Part shown: positions 42,370 to 51,197 of the stretch, piece after piece
Numbering within the stretch: position 1 is the stretch's first letter
Layout of the letters: each line of letters starts with the position of its first letter
Origin: a bacterium HR11
Lineage (GTDB): Bacteria; Acidobacteriota; HRBIN11
Assembly (NCBI GenBank): GCA_002898535.1
Contig: BEHN01000001.1
Coordinates: 325,564 to 389,563, forward strand
DNA length: 64,000 bases
Direction: 5' to 3'
Program-made: the position numbers and the translations under genes
The notes under the pieces: model-generated
What the model saw: the letters and a program-made list of their open reading frames with translations, nothing else
The model's database searches: none
What the model was told of the DNA's origin: nothing

Positions 42370-43251
42370 CTACGGTGCACGTCCTGTCGTCCACTGCCAG
42401 GCGACGCACCGGACGTGACCCAGCAGGTCTCGCCACTGTCCGATGCACCGTCCTCCCAGACGACTCAGCCACTGAATGACACGCGGGGCTTGGCCGGCCC
42501 CGACCTCGACGATGAGGACTCCCCCCGGCCGCAGACGGCGTTTCGCCTGCCGGCCCAGGGTCGTGTACACGTAGGACGGGCCCCGCGGATGAAAGAGGGC
42601 CGCCGGGGGCTCATAGTCTCGGACCTCGGGCGGGGCCTGGCGCCATTCTCGGCGGGTCATATACGGCGGATTGGCGATGACGAGGTCCCACAAAGGCCGG
42701 GGCGGCGTGGCATCGAGCCAGTGTCCGCACCATACGTGGACCCGGTCGTGGACGCCGTACCGTTCTGCATTCTGACGGGCGGCCCGGACGGCTGTCAGCG
42801 ATATGTCGACGGCCCAGACACGGCATCTCGGGTAGGCCCGGGCCAGGGCGATCGCCAGGGCCCCGACGCCGGTCCCGACGTCGACGATGGCCCCGGCCCA
42901 CGCCCGGTCGGGCCACAGGTCCAGGACGGCCTCGACCAGGGTCTCGGTCTCCGGTCGGGGAATGAAGACGCCGGTCGGGACGACCAAGTCGGCCATATCC
43001 CAAAAGCCCCAGGTCCCCAGGACGTACTGGAGGGGCCATCCGCCCAGCCATCGGTCCACGGCGGCCCGGAATTGGGCCTCGACCGACGGGGGGACGTCCC
43101 GGTCCAGGTCGGCCATCACGGCTTCGGGTGGAGTGCGGAAGCCGTCGGCCAGCAGACGTACCAGGCGGAGGAAGACTTGCTCCGTCGAGAGGTTCGGGCA
43201 CTGTTGCCGGACCCGGCGAAGGGCTTCCTGGATCAGGGTGCGGGCTTGCAT
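42370..43251 (-). CDS. prmC: release factor glutamine methyltransferase (PrmC/HemK)
   Basis: A 293-residue SAM-dependent methyltransferase for the GGQ glutamine of peptide release factors. The N-terminal helical domain ends in PLQYVLGTWGFW; VDVGTGVGALAIALA is the SAM site and VIANPPYM (near residue 200) is the NPPY catalytic motif. It follows the kinase-like gene by 16 bases. No prfA gene is adjacent. Confidence 0.94.
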   Translation of the reverse strand: MQARTLIQEALRRVRQQCPNLSTEQVFLRLVRLLADGFRTPPEAVMADLDRDVPPSVEAQFRAAVDRWLGGWPLQYVLGTWGFWDMADLVVPTGVFIPRPETETLVEAVLDLWPDRAWAGAIVDVGTGVGALAIALARAYPRCRVWAVDISLTAVRAARQNAERYGVHDRVHVWCGHWLDATPPRPLWDLVIANPPYMTRREWRQAPPEVRDYEPPAALFHPRGPSYVYTTLGRQAKRRLRPGGVLIVEVGAGQAPRVIQWLSRLGGRCIGQWRDLLGHVRCVAWQWTTGRAP

Positions 43252-43267
43252 CGAGGCACCGGAAGGC

Positions 43268-45028
43268 TCACGGCGGGGCGACTCGACGGGCCTTTTGACA
43301 GACTTCTTCGGCTTCGGCCCAGGCTCGGGCGTAGGCTGGGTCCTCAGGGCTCATGCAGGCCAGGGCTTGAATTCGTGTATCACAGGCCCGGACCCAGGCC
43401 TGCTGGGCTTCCGCCGTCGCCGCCTGCCGCTGGAGCGCTTGGACCTGGGCGGGCGTCATCGAGCAGGTCGGCGGGACGGCCGGGACTGGTAGGCCCTCCG
43501 GGGGCCGCAGGATATCGGAGCTCGGGAGTACCGGCGGGGTACCCGACGTTTGGAAGACCCGAGCGCCTCCATAGAGGAGAGCCGCACCGATGAGCAGGCC
43601 GACCAAGCCGGCCACCACCCAGGACCTCTTCGACATCCGACCCGGTCCCGTCGAGACCTCGGGCACCGCCGGTTCGGCCGCCGGGACCTCCGGTACGGGT
43701 CGGGGTTCCACCCGAGTCATGACGGCTCGCAGACGGGCGTCCAGGTCCTGGAGATAATCTACGGCGGGGCCTACGACGGGGGCCCGATTCCACTCGAGCC
43801 GTTTCCAAGCGGTCCAGGCGTCTAACAGACGCCCCTGGGCTAAAGCCGATTCCATCTCGGAGCGCCATCGGGGAAAGGCCGCCGAAGGCTTCTCTCGCAG
43901 GGACGGCCCGGCCGGACGGGGGGCTTCGGAAGACGTCCAAGGTTCAGGCGCCAGGGGCTCCAGAGGTCCATCCCGAAATCCCTGCACCACACGAGACCGT
44001 CGTTCCTCGACCCAACTTTCCTGGGCCAGGCTCTGGGCGACCCAGGGGTCGAAGCGTTGGAGGACTTCGTGGAACCACAGGGCGGCTTCTTCATCTCGGT
44101 CTCGTAAGGCCCGAAATCGCCACTCCTTGATCTGATTTTCCATCTGGCGGCGATAGTCTGCGTAATACCCTTGGGGGTCGCGAAAGAACCGCTGAAGATG
44201 GGCTTCGTCGGCTTCGAGACCGACCCGCCGGTACAGGCGGTTCAGCGACCGAGCCAGGGCCGTCAGGTCCGGCCGGCTCGGTTCCAGCAGACTCCGGACC
44301 CAGGCGTCCAGTTCGCCAGGGAGCCAGGGGGCCACGGCCTGTAAGGGAAGCCGCAGGGTCCATACGGGCTGACCGGATTCGTCCTGGACCCACGGCCATC
44401 GGCCCGTCAGCAGAAAATAGGCCGTCACGCCGAGGCTGTAAGTATCCCACAGACGGCCGGTCGGGACGTCGGTTTCGGACGTGCCCGAAAGCCCGCCCAG
44501 GCGGGCCGCCTCCCAGGGACACGCAAAGCCATAGGCCGACGCATAACCTGGGGCGACGACCGGCGGGACGATACGGACTTGACCGGTCTCGTCCAGGAAG
44601 ATGGTCGAAAGACCCAGCCGACCGTGACTGGCTTCCCGGCGGCCCGCCTCGTCCATGCGGTGATAGAATTCCTGAAGTCCCCGGAGGACCTGCTCCAGGA
44701 CCATGCAGGCCACGGGCCATGGGAATAGAGGGACGTGCGAAAAGAACTGATCGAGGGGCTGGAGCCGGCCTGCCTCGAAGACCACGTAAAGGTCCAGACC
44801 CTCGTGAAAGCGACCGGCCGGCCGGAGAAAGACGGAAGGTGGCAAGCCCTGCCAGTTGTCCAAAAGTTCTTCGATGGACCGCCGAAAGGCCTCGTGGAAG
44901 TAATCAAACCGAAGGACCCGCCAGATGCGGACGGGGACGCCCTCCCGGACGTCCAGCGCCTCCCAGAGCTCCCCGACCGTCGTCCGTCGGGTCACCCGGG
45001 CGTCACGGTAGCGTGTCCACGGGTTCAT
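43268..45028 (-). CDS. membrane-anchored protein kinase-like protein, probably a pseudokinase
   Basis: A 586-residue protein. Residues about 60-290 resemble a Ser/Thr kinase fold: the catalytic-loop position reads SHGRLGLSTIFLDETG where HRDLKPxNILL is expected, so the catalytic Asp and the Asn are lost. The DFG position reads PPVV. The later DTYSLGVTAYFLLTGRWPW fits kinase subdomain IX. A linker, one membrane helix (about 485-505) and a Cys-containing periplasmic tail follow. ATG 45028 was chosen because the sequence upstream is a dispersed 70-bp element. Probably a regulatory scaffold. Confidence 0.75.
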   Translation of the reverse strand: MNPWTRYRDARVTRRTTVGELWEALDVREGVPVRIWRVLRFDYFHEAFRRSIEELLDNWQGLPPSVFLRPAGRFHEGLDLYVVFEAGRLQPLDQFFSHVPLFPWPVACMVLEQVLRGLQEFYHRMDEAGRREASHGRLGLSTIFLDETGQVRIVPPVVAPGYASAYGFACPWEAARLGGLSGTSETDVPTGRLWDTYSLGVTAYFLLTGRWPWVQDESGQPVWTLRLPLQAVAPWLPGELDAWVRSLLEPSRPDLTALARSLNRLYRRVGLEADEAHLQRFFRDPQGYYADYRRQMENQIKEWRFRALRDRDEEAALWFHEVLQRFDPWVAQSLAQESWVEERRSRVVQGFRDGPLEPLAPEPWTSSEAPRPAGPSLREKPSAAFPRWRSEMESALAQGRLLDAWTAWKRLEWNRAPVVGPAVDYLQDLDARLRAVMTRVEPRPVPEVPAAEPAVPEVSTGPGRMSKRSWVVAGLVGLLIGAALLYGGARVFQTSGTPPVLPSSDILRPPEGLPVPAVPPTCSMTPAQVQALQRQAATAEAQQAWVRACDTRIQALACMSPEDPAYARAWAEAEEVCQKARRVAPP

Positions 45029-45034
45029 ATTCAC

Positions 45035-45245
45035 CTGACACAGCCCTTCGGTTCGTGAGAATGGCGTCAAGACGGCCTTTTCCATTGGCCGGAAAGCGCG
45101 ATTTTTCAAACGTCTGGCAGATAGGCAGGTCGGTCGATAGGCCGATAGAGCCCACGGGCGGTGAGGAAGCGACTCTCGGGCTTCTTCCGACTATCTGCCG
45201 ACCTGCCTATTTGCCCATCTGCCCATGCTTGAGAAATCGTCATCC
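45035..45245. repeat. dispersed element, octamer array and flank
   Basis: A 70-bp element (45038-45111, minus orientation) is followed by octamers (45112-45225; GGCAGATA, GGCAGGTC and their inverse CTGCCGACCTGCC) and a degenerate element end (GAGAAATCGTCATCC). It lies between the kinase-like gene and the lipoate ligase-like gene. Confidence 0.65.
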
Positions 45246-45287
45246 TCCGAGGGTCGGAAGGGCTGAATCCATCCGGGTTTTCAGGGA

Positions 45288-46052
45288 CTAAGCGGCTCTG
45301 CTCATCTCGAAAAGGGCCTGGAGGCGTCGGACCTCTTCCTCATCGATGAGGTCGACGGGAGGAGTCGCCCACGTCCATCCGAAGACAGTCCCAAAACCGA
45401 CTTGCAGGGCTTCTCGCAAGTCCCGAAGGGACGGCGGCCCGCCGCATACCTCCCGGAGCGTCGTGAAGGCCGGCCGGAAAAGGCCTGGTCGGAAGACCGC
45501 CGCCAGCCGGGAGTCAAAGTCTAACAAGATCGACCCGTGCTGAAGGACGGCCGAGCGGCCCCATCGCTGAGCGCTCCCGATCAGTTTACGACCGTCGACC
45601 GTGATTTCATAGTGCGCCGTCTCGGCAAAACAGAAGCCGTCGAGTCGACCGGCCGGCCGGGTCGGGCGTGCGATGTCGGCCTGCGGGAGGCCCAACCGAT
45701 GAAGGGCTGTCTGCAGGGCTTGGCTGATGCGTTCGTAGGCCTCCAGGGGCTTCGCCACCCTTAGTTGAGCCGGCGTGGCGATGACGCTGTACGTGAGTTC
45801 ATGATGATGGAGGACGGCCGCCCCGCCGGTCGGACGCCGGACGACGTCCACGCCGAGGTCCCGGCAGGCTTTCAGGTCCACGACCCTCTCCGCCGTCTGA
45901 TGGTAGCCCAGGGACACCGTGGGCCGGACCCACTGGTAGAACCGCACGACCGGCGGCCGGTCCGGTCCGTGGGTCTTCCACAGCCAGAAGTCCAGGGCCA
46001 TGTTCCAGGCCCCGGTCCGAGGCCCGTCTTGGAGGACGTAAGCCACCGGCAT
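45288..46052 (-). CDS. lipoate/octanoate transferase (LplA/LipM family)
   Basis: A 254-residue member of the biotin/lipoate protein ligase family. It has GAWNMALDF at the start, the lipoyl-binding RRPTGGAAVLHHHELTYS (near residue 75), a CF motif (GFCFAET) and the conserved Lys in GRKLIGSAQRW. The short length and CF motif point to an octanoyltransferase (LipM-like) rather than a two-domain ligase. ATG 46052 was chosen because homologues start near MxxAxxxxDG. It is 29 bases downstream of the ATP-grasp gene. Confidence 0.87.
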   Translation of the reverse strand: MPVAYVLQDGPRTGAWNMALDFWLWKTHGPDRPPVVRFYQWVRPTVSLGYHQTAERVVDLKACRDLGVDVVRRPTGGAAVLHHHELTYSVIATPAQLRVAKPLEAYERISQALQTALHRLGLPQADIARPTRPAGRLDGFCFAETAHYEITVDGRKLIGSAQRWGRSAVLQHGSILLDFDSRLAAVFRPGLFRPAFTTLREVCGGPPSLRDLREALQVGFGTVFGWTWATPPVDLIDEEEVRRLQALFEMSRAA

Positions 46053-46081
46053 GGGAACCGCCCAGGAGCGGCATGATGTCG

Positions 46082-47149
46082 TTATACCGTCCCGTCCTCC
46101 CGGAAGACCTGACACCGGATCCCCTGCCGGACCTTCGTGAGGACGGCCCGGCCCGTGAACCGCAGGTCTTCCGGGAGTCGGCCCTCCCGGCACGCCGCCC
46201 AGATGGCCCGGGCCAGATTATACGGGACGACCCGTCGGAGACCGATGTAGGAAGTCGTCAACCGGGGGTTGATTTCCATTAGCCACGCTTCCCCGTCGGC
46301 CAGGACCAGGTCCACGCCGACGTAGCCCCGCAAGCCCGGGACCTGCCGGACGGCGGCCTCGGCCACCTCGAACGCCCGGACCCTCAGGGGATGCTGTAGG
46401 GGGACGACGCCGCCTCGATACGTGAAGGGGCATCCGGGGACGACCCGTTGGCCGTTCAGGCTCAAGGGGCGAACACGCCCGTCGTCGGTCACCAAGAGGG
46501 AGACACTGGCATGATCGCCGGGCACGAGTCGCTGAAGTAGAATCTTTTCACAGCGGGTCGTCTGAGCCAAGAGCTCCTGGGCCACGGTCAGTTCCTCCGG
46601 TGACCGGACCCGACAGACGCCCTCACAGCCGGCGCCGTCGACGGGCTTGACGACGAGGGGAAAGCCGAAGCGGATGGCTTCCACCAGCAGGTCGGCCCGG
46701 CGGACGAGCCGGGTCTCCGGCGTCGGAAGGCCGGCGGCCCGGAAGTGCTCGTGACAGGCCCATTTGTCCGTCGCGACGGCCACGGCCATCGGCCGCGAGC
46801 CTACGATGAAGAGGCCGACCGTCTCGACGAGGGCACTGAGACGGGTCAGGACGCCGTTCGTCTCTGGGGCGATGACGAGGGCGGCCTCGCAGGTCTCCAA
46901 GAGGTCGGTCAGGACGGCTTCATACTCGCCGGGCGTCACGTCGACGACGACGTCCGCCCCCCGGGGGCGCCGGGTCAGCCGCCGGTCGTGGGTCGTCACG
47001 GTCCGGACGGCCCCCCAGGCTCGAAAGTCGGTCAGGACGGCTTCAAGCATCGCCCGGCCCTCGGCGGTCAGGCCGGTCGGGAGCTCGCCGGGCGGCCAGC
47101 CCCCGCCGGTGACGAACTCAAAGACGAGGACGCGAGGCGTTCGGTTCAT
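46082..47149 (-). CDS. ATP-grasp ligase, MfnD-like (methanofuran side chain)
   Basis: A 355-residue ATP-grasp protein. VVKPVDGAGCEG (near residue 165) and the metal site LMEINPRLTTSYIGL (near residue 300) are clear. The opening VLVFEFVTGGG is typical of the tyramine-glutamate ligase (MfnD) group and of ATP-grasp proteins in methylotroph C1 clusters. Its place beside mch, ftr and fwd genes supports a role in methanofuran or methanopterin side-chain assembly. The ATG at 47149 overlaps the divergent HisA-like ATG in the shared CATG; in-frame ATGs at 47158 and 47167 would overlap it further. Confidence 0.8.
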   Translation of the reverse strand: MNRTPRVLVFEFVTGGGWPPGELPTGLTAEGRAMLEAVLTDFRAWGAVRTVTTHDRRLTRRPRGADVVVDVTPGEYEAVLTDLLETCEAALVIAPETNGVLTRLSALVETVGLFIVGSRPMAVAVATDKWACHEHFRAAGLPTPETRLVRRADLLVEAIRFGFPLVVKPVDGAGCEGVCRVRSPEELTVAQELLAQTTRCEKILLQRLVPGDHASVSLLVTDDGRVRPLSLNGQRVVPGCPFTYRGGVVPLQHPLRVRAFEVAEAAVRQVPGLRGYVGVDLVLADGEAWLMEINPRLTTSYIGLRRVVPYNLARAIWAACREGRLPEDLRFTGRAVLTKVRQGIRCQVFREDGTV

Positions 47150-47885
47150 GCGAGTCATCCCGGTCATCGACGTTCGGCATGGTATTGTAGTCCACGCCGT
47201 CCGGGGCGACCGAATTCACTATCAGCCCGTCGTCAGCACCCTGGCGGAGCGACCTGACCCACTCGCCGTCGCCCGGGCGTTTCAAGACCGACTGGGTCTT
47301 CGAGAACTCTACGTCGCTGACCTGGACGCCCTGGAGAGCGGCACCGTCCAGTGGGACGTCTTGGAACGTCTCGTCCGGGATGGGGCGACCCAGCTCATGG
47401 TCGACGCCGGCGTCACGGACGTCGAGTCGGCCCGGCGTCTACTCGACGTCGGCGTCCACCGGGTCGTCGTCGGGTCCGAGACCCTGCGTGGGTCTGAGGC
47501 CCTGATGGCCTTGAGCACCTTACCCCCGACCCGACGGGTCTTCAGCCTGGACCTGCGGACGGGCCAGGTCCTATCCCGGAACGCTCGATGGGCCGGTGGG
47601 CCTCCCTGGCCGGTCCTCGATGAGCTCCTGCGGGCCGGGTGGACCGAGGTCATCGTCTTGGACTTAGTTCGAGTCGGGACGCAGACCGGCCCCGATACGG
47701 CCCTCCTGACTGAAGTCCGCCGTCGATACCCCGGCCTCACCCTGCTGGCGGGCGGCGGGGTCCGCCATGTCGAGGACCTCCGCACGCTTGAGGCCCTCGG
47801 CGTAGACGGCGTCCTCGTGGCGACTGCCCTCCACCGGGGTACGATCACAGCCGCCCACATTCGGGATTTACAGATCGGCCCGTGA
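47148..47885 (+). CDS. HisA/HisF-related barrel protein of the C1 cluster
   Basis: A 245-residue beta/alpha barrel that begins RVIPVIDVRHGIVVHAVRG. It has LYVADLDAL and the phosphate-binding LLAGGGVRH and GVDGVLVATALH, but it is distinct from histidine HisA. HisA-related proteins of this type occur with tetrahydromethanopterin genes in methylotrophs and methanogens; their exact reaction is unsettled. It is divergent from the ATP-grasp gene with no spacer between them. The C-terminal end runs into octamer repeats. Confidence 0.82.
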   Translation: MRVIPVIDVRHGIVVHAVRGDRIHYQPVVSTLAERPDPLAVARAFQDRLGLRELYVADLDALESGTVQWDVLERLVRDGATQLMVDAGVTDVESARRLLDVGVHRVVVGSETLRGSEALMALSTLPPTRRVFSLDLRTGQVLSRNARWAGGPPWPVLDELLRAGWTEVIVLDLVRVGTQTGPDTALLTEVRRRYPGLTLLAGGGVRHVEDLRTLEALGVDGVLVATALHRGTITAAHIRDLQIGP

Positions 47886-48231
47886 GAACGGGGTCGGAAG
47901 CAAAGGGCAGTTCGGCAGTTCGGGAATTCGGGAGTTCGGCAGTCCGGGAAGGCTGTTCGGCGGCAAACGTAGAAGGCAGGGGGCGTCCATCGTGCTAAGT
48001 CCCCACGCCTCCCTAAAGCTTTCTTGACTCTTCGCCCCCTCCTGTCGCCGACCGCTGGCGCTGGCCTTCAGGCTTCACCCCCGCCCCGGCTGGCCCCCAA
48101 TGCCCGGGTTCCCGAACTCCCGAATTCCCGGATTGCCGAATTCCCGAACTCCCGACCTGCCCATCTGCCGACCTGCCGACTGCCCATCTGCCGATCTCAC
48201 CCACCGAACGGCTCTGATAGACTGAGACCCG
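47886..48231. repeat. repeat-filled gap between HisA-like and mch
   Basis: Octamers GGCAGTTC/GGGAATTC at 47908-47952, the inverse CCGAATTCCC set at 48110-48155, and GCCGACCTGCC units at 48155-48195. It ends with CCGAACGGCTCTGATAG (48208-48224), the right end of the dispersed 70-bp element. The two octamer sets are inverted and could pair. A GTAGAAGGCAGGGGG..TCCCCACGCC..AAGCTTTC block at 47968-48025 recurs near 61030-61090. No gene. Confidence 0.6.
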
Positions 48232-49179
48232 CTATCCTGTCCCGAATGACCGCTTCAGGACGACCGGGTCGACCTGGCCCGCCCGGAAGCTACGCCCGCT
48301 GACGACGTTGGTGACGACGACTTCCGCCGGACTGAAGAGAAGGGGGTCGATGCGGTAAAAGTCGAAATCATAGACTTTGAATATCTCATAAAACGGCCGC
48401 CCATAGTCGGGCGAGGCCGACGATGGTAGCCGGGGCACAAGGGCTTCCAGCTCGGCGTCGTCGGCCTGGACGGTTAAGTACACACGACTGCCGTACAGGA
48501 CGGCGTCGTTCGTCCGCCCGAGGGCATGAACGTCGTCCTCGGCCGGCGGGGGGAGCGGGCAGACGCCCATGCCGTGCAAGACCCGTCGGACGTCAAAGCC
48601 CAGGACGTGAAGCTTGTGAAGGGCCGTCTCGACTGAGCGGGCGGCGACCTGGACGCCCCCGGCCAGGCTGGCCGTCGGGGCGACCAGCAGGGCCAGACGG
48701 GCCGGTTCGACGCCCGCCCGTTGGGCGATGAAGTCGGCGACGTCGGCCGTCGGGAGATGTCGGGTTTCCAGACAGAGGACGGCGACATCGGCCGACTCCT
48801 GATAGCCGAGATGCTCGTAGAGTTCCATCTCGGCCCGGATGAGGGCTCGGGCGGGGCCGCTTCCCATCGCAAAGTAATCTCCATGCCGGACGGCCCAGCC
48901 GGCGTACTGGGCGGCCAGGCAGGCCTCGGCCGGGTGGTCCGTGGAGACGATCACGGCTGGCCAGGTCATGTCCCCCCACGTCTGCCACGTGAGGGCCACG
49001 GTCCCGAGGCCGCCCATGCAGACTTCGGCCAAACGCCGACCGGCTTCGAGGCCGCCAGGGACGTGCACGCCACAATCCAGGACCTCCGTCCCCCCGGGGA
49101 GGACGTGAACGGCGATTCCCAGGGCCTCGGCCTCGGCGGCCATCCGCCGGACGAGGTCATAAGCCCGCCGATTCAACAT
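48232..49179 (-). CDS. mch: methenyl-tetrahydromethanopterin cyclohydrolase
   Basis: A 315-residue Mch that interconverts 5,10-methenyl-H4MPT and 5-formyl-H4MPT. It opens MLNRRAYDLVRRM, with VPGGLEAGRRLAEVCMGGLGTV near residue 40 and YFAMGSGPARAL near 103. GRTNDAVLYGS (near residue 220) is also a family hallmark. Length matches the usual 310-325. GAGGA precedes the ATG. It lies 12 bases after the MNT nucleotidyltransferase gene, so a toxin-antitoxin pair sits between it and ftr. Confidence 0.95.
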   Translation of the reverse strand: MLNRRAYDLVRRMAAEAEALGIAVHVLPGGTEVLDCGVHVPGGLEAGRRLAEVCMGGLGTVALTWQTWGDMTWPAVIVSTDHPAEACLAAQYAGWAVRHGDYFAMGSGPARALIRAEMELYEHLGYQESADVAVLCLETRHLPTADVADFIAQRAGVEPARLALLVAPTASLAGGVQVAARSVETALHKLHVLGFDVRRVLHGMGVCPLPPPAEDDVHALGRTNDAVLYGSRVYLTVQADDAELEALVPRLPSSASPDYGRPFYEIFKVYDFDFYRIDPLLFSPAEVVVTNVVSGRSFRAGQVDPVVLKRSFGTG

Positions 49180-49191
49180 AGGCGTTCCTCG

Positions 49192-49548
49192 TCATCCTTC
49201 TGGCGTATCCCCCCAGACCTCGATGCCCGACTCGATTACGGCATACCAGGTCGGCGCCTCGTGTTTCAGACGCTCCCACTCTTCCTCCGTGTACACGAAC
49301 AGGTCCACTCCGACCGGGAATCCGACGGGGAGATACTCGACCATCCGCTCCCGGCGGGGCTTATCCGAAGAGGCGACGATCACGCACAGGTCCACGTCAC
49401 TCCCGGGGCGGGCCTGGCCCGTCACCCAGGAGCCGAACCAAAGGACCCGGCGCACCTCAGGATGCTCGGCCCGGAGTCGGGCGACGTAATCTCGGACGGC
49501 CCGGGCGATACGTTCCCGGTCAGCCGATTTGACGACGACAGAACTCAA
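49192..49548 (-). CDS. MNT-type nucleotidyltransferase (antitoxin)
   Basis: A 118-residue minimal nucleotidyltransferase. The motif FGSWVTGQARPGSDVDLCV (near residue 37) and the later Asp in VDLFVYT complete the catalytic triad. It follows and overlaps a HEPN gene by 29 bases; such pairs are toxin-antitoxin modules in which MNT modifies HEPN. No ATG is available; the TTG at 49548 has GGAGG six bases upstream and gives a natural length. Confidence 0.87.
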   Translation of the reverse strand: MSSVVVKSADRERIARAVRDYVARLRAEHPEVRRVLWFGSWVTGQARPGSDVDLCVIVASSDKPRRERMVEYLPVGFPVGVDLFVYTEEEWERLKHEAPTWYAVIESGIEVWGDTPEG

Positions 49549-49909
49549 GGAGAGCCTCCGCGCAACGGATCGCCTGCTCGGCGTCCTGCCGGGTATAGAA
49601 ATCTGTCGGGGCCCCCGTGTCGAAACTGTTCGGGTAACGGGTCGGGATATAGTGCTTGTCCAGGGTTCGGGCACAGTCGATCAGGTCAGGCGTCGGCCGG
49701 GCATCCGGCGGCAAGTTCCCGATCAGAGCCGTAAGAGTATGACCCCATGCTTCCATCCCAAGCTTTTGGAACACAGCTTTTAAGGCCTTTTCCGCCGCCT
49801 GCTGAGCGGCAAAGCAACTCCATTCAAAGTCCCCATCTTCCAAAGCATGGCGGGCGTGGCGCAAGTCGGCCTCCGCCTGCCGGAACCAATCCGCATATCG
49901 GTTCGCCAC
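49520..49909 (-). CDS. HEPN-domain protein (toxin)
   Basis: A 129-residue HEPN protein. The helical pattern and the end motif RTLDKHYIPTRYP contain the R-x4-H typical of HEPN ribonucleases. GTG is the start, with GGAGGAG upstream. Paired with the MNT gene downstream. This module is inserted between ftr and mch. Confidence 0.88.
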   Translation of the reverse strand: MANRYADWFRQAEADLRHARHALEDGDFEWSCFAAQQAAEKALKAVFQKLGMEAWGHTLTALIGNLPPDARPTPDLIDCARTLDKHYIPTRYPNSFDTGAPTDFYTRQDAEQAIRCAEALLEFCRRQIG

Positions 49910-50278
49910 GGTCGTTCTCCTCCGTGGACCCGCAGGCAGGACGCCTGCGTTCCCACAGGCGGGACGCCTGCGCTCCTCCGATCAAAGTCCCTTCCCCGAC
50001 GGCCGGGCGGCCGGATGGCCGCGACCCCGCTCGGGCAAGCGGGCCTGAGATGAAATGACCCTGCTCTTGGGCGAGCGGGGCTGGGATAAAAACGGCCCAT
50101 CGGCCGGCCGGGTTCCTTCGTCACTCCGTCACTTCGTGACTTTGAAACATCGTGCTTCCGGGGGCGATGGAAAAAGCCGTTCCGACATCATTCTCCCGAA
50201 CCGAACAGCTCTGCTATGTTAGAACCAGTCTCATAAATCCGACGGAACCGGTCTATGGTCTGTGGTCTATGGTCGGAT
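49910..50278. repeat. repeat-filled gap between HEPN and ftr genes
   Basis: GCAGGACGCCTGCGTTCCCACAGGCGGGACGCCTGCGC direct repeats (49933-49975), CCCGCTCGGGCAAGCGGGCC / GGGCGAGCGGGG (50031-50082), the dispersed 70-bp element (50141-50213) and TCTATGG heptamers (50250-50278). The last 36 bases match 13257-13292. No gene is seen, although it must hold the HEPN promoter. Confidence 0.6.
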
Positions 50279-51178
50279 TTATGAGATCGCTTGTAGCAGA
50301 TCTCGAAGCCGGATCTGGTAGGGGCCCAGCCGGCCGCCGTAGTTGCCGGCCGTGATGTAGCGGGCCCCGTTCTGGGCGGCCGCTTGCAGGCCCCGGCGCA
50401 TGGCCTCTTCGACGGCCGCCAGGCTCAAGCCGTCGACGACGATCTCATAGGTGCAGTTGAGGCCCTGGGGGACCCGCGTGTTTGGGACGAGGCTCCGCAG
50501 GGTCGGACAGAAGGCGTCGTTCGTCGAGGCCGTCAGGAACTTATACCGCCGGGCGCCGACCTTACTGCCGCTTCGGCAGACGCCTCCCGGGAAGGGCAGG
50601 ATCACGCCCGGGACGGTCCGCATCGCCTGCACGGCCGCCTCGGCGGCCCGAAGGGTCGAGGCGGCGTCCGTCCCCAGGAGGATGAGGTTCCCGCCGCCGA
50701 CGGCCCGGGCGATGCCGAAGCGTTCCTCGACGAGGAACTCCCCGTCCATGACGGGGATCCGCCAGAATCGCCGTCCGTCCAGGCGCTTGCTGACCTGATA
50801 GCCGTCGCCGAAGTAACGGATCTGACCGCCGACGTTGACGGTCGGGTCGCTTTCCAGGCCGTTGTAGCAGGCCGTCGTGGCCGCCGTCAGGACGCACTGG
50901 CCGATGCGTTCCATCAAACGCTGGCCGAGGTCCTCGGCCCGGACGGTCATAAGGAGGACGCTCACGCCGGGCCGTCCGTCCGGCGTCTCGTCCGGGGCCA
51001 GTTCCCGTTCGATGCCGGCCTCACAGCCACAGCCGATGACCGACGTGGCAAAGCCTGTCATGGACTGGGCGGCCGTCCAGGCCCAGGCCGCCGTCTCGGC
51101 CGTGATGACGACCCGGGCGGCCCACATCTCGAAGGCCTCGGCAAACGTGTCTTCGACTTCGGCTTCATACAGCCGCAT
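50279..51178 (-). CDS. ftr: formylmethanofuran:tetrahydromethanopterin formyltransferase
   Basis: A 299-residue Ftr/FhcD that moves the formyl group between methanofuran and tetrahydromethanopterin. It opens VEDTFAEAFEMWAARVVITAE; SVIGCGCEAGIE, RYFGDGYQVSK and FPGGVCRSGSKVG are family hallmarks. Length is standard. GGAGAGGAGGGG precedes the ATG. It lies 19 bases after the RFA-P synthase gene, in a run that also contains the fwd genes. Confidence 0.96.
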   Translation of the reverse strand: MRLYEAEVEDTFAEAFEMWAARVVITAETAAWAWTAAQSMTGFATSVIGCGCEAGIERELAPDETPDGRPGVSVLLMTVRAEDLGQRLMERIGQCVLTAATTACYNGLESDPTVNVGGQIRYFGDGYQVSKRLDGRRFWRIPVMDGEFLVEERFGIARAVGGGNLILLGTDAASTLRAAEAAVQAMRTVPGVILPFPGGVCRSGSKVGARRYKFLTASTNDAFCPTLRSLVPNTRVPQGLNCTYEIVVDGLSLAAVEEAMRRGLQAAAQNGARYITAGNYGGRLGPYQIRLRDLLQAIS

Positions 51179-51197
51179 ACGGCACCCCTCCTCTCCT

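Noticed and set aside
43268-45109. Start of the kinase-like gene at 45109
   Set aside because: The extra 27 residues are translated from the dispersed 70-bp element; the ATG at 45028 follows an AGGTG site and gives a clean N-terminus.
48232-49179. Frames in other phases within mch, such as 48593-49075
   Set aside because: They overlap the well-supported mch frame and show only composition-driven Arg/Pro/Gly-rich sequence.
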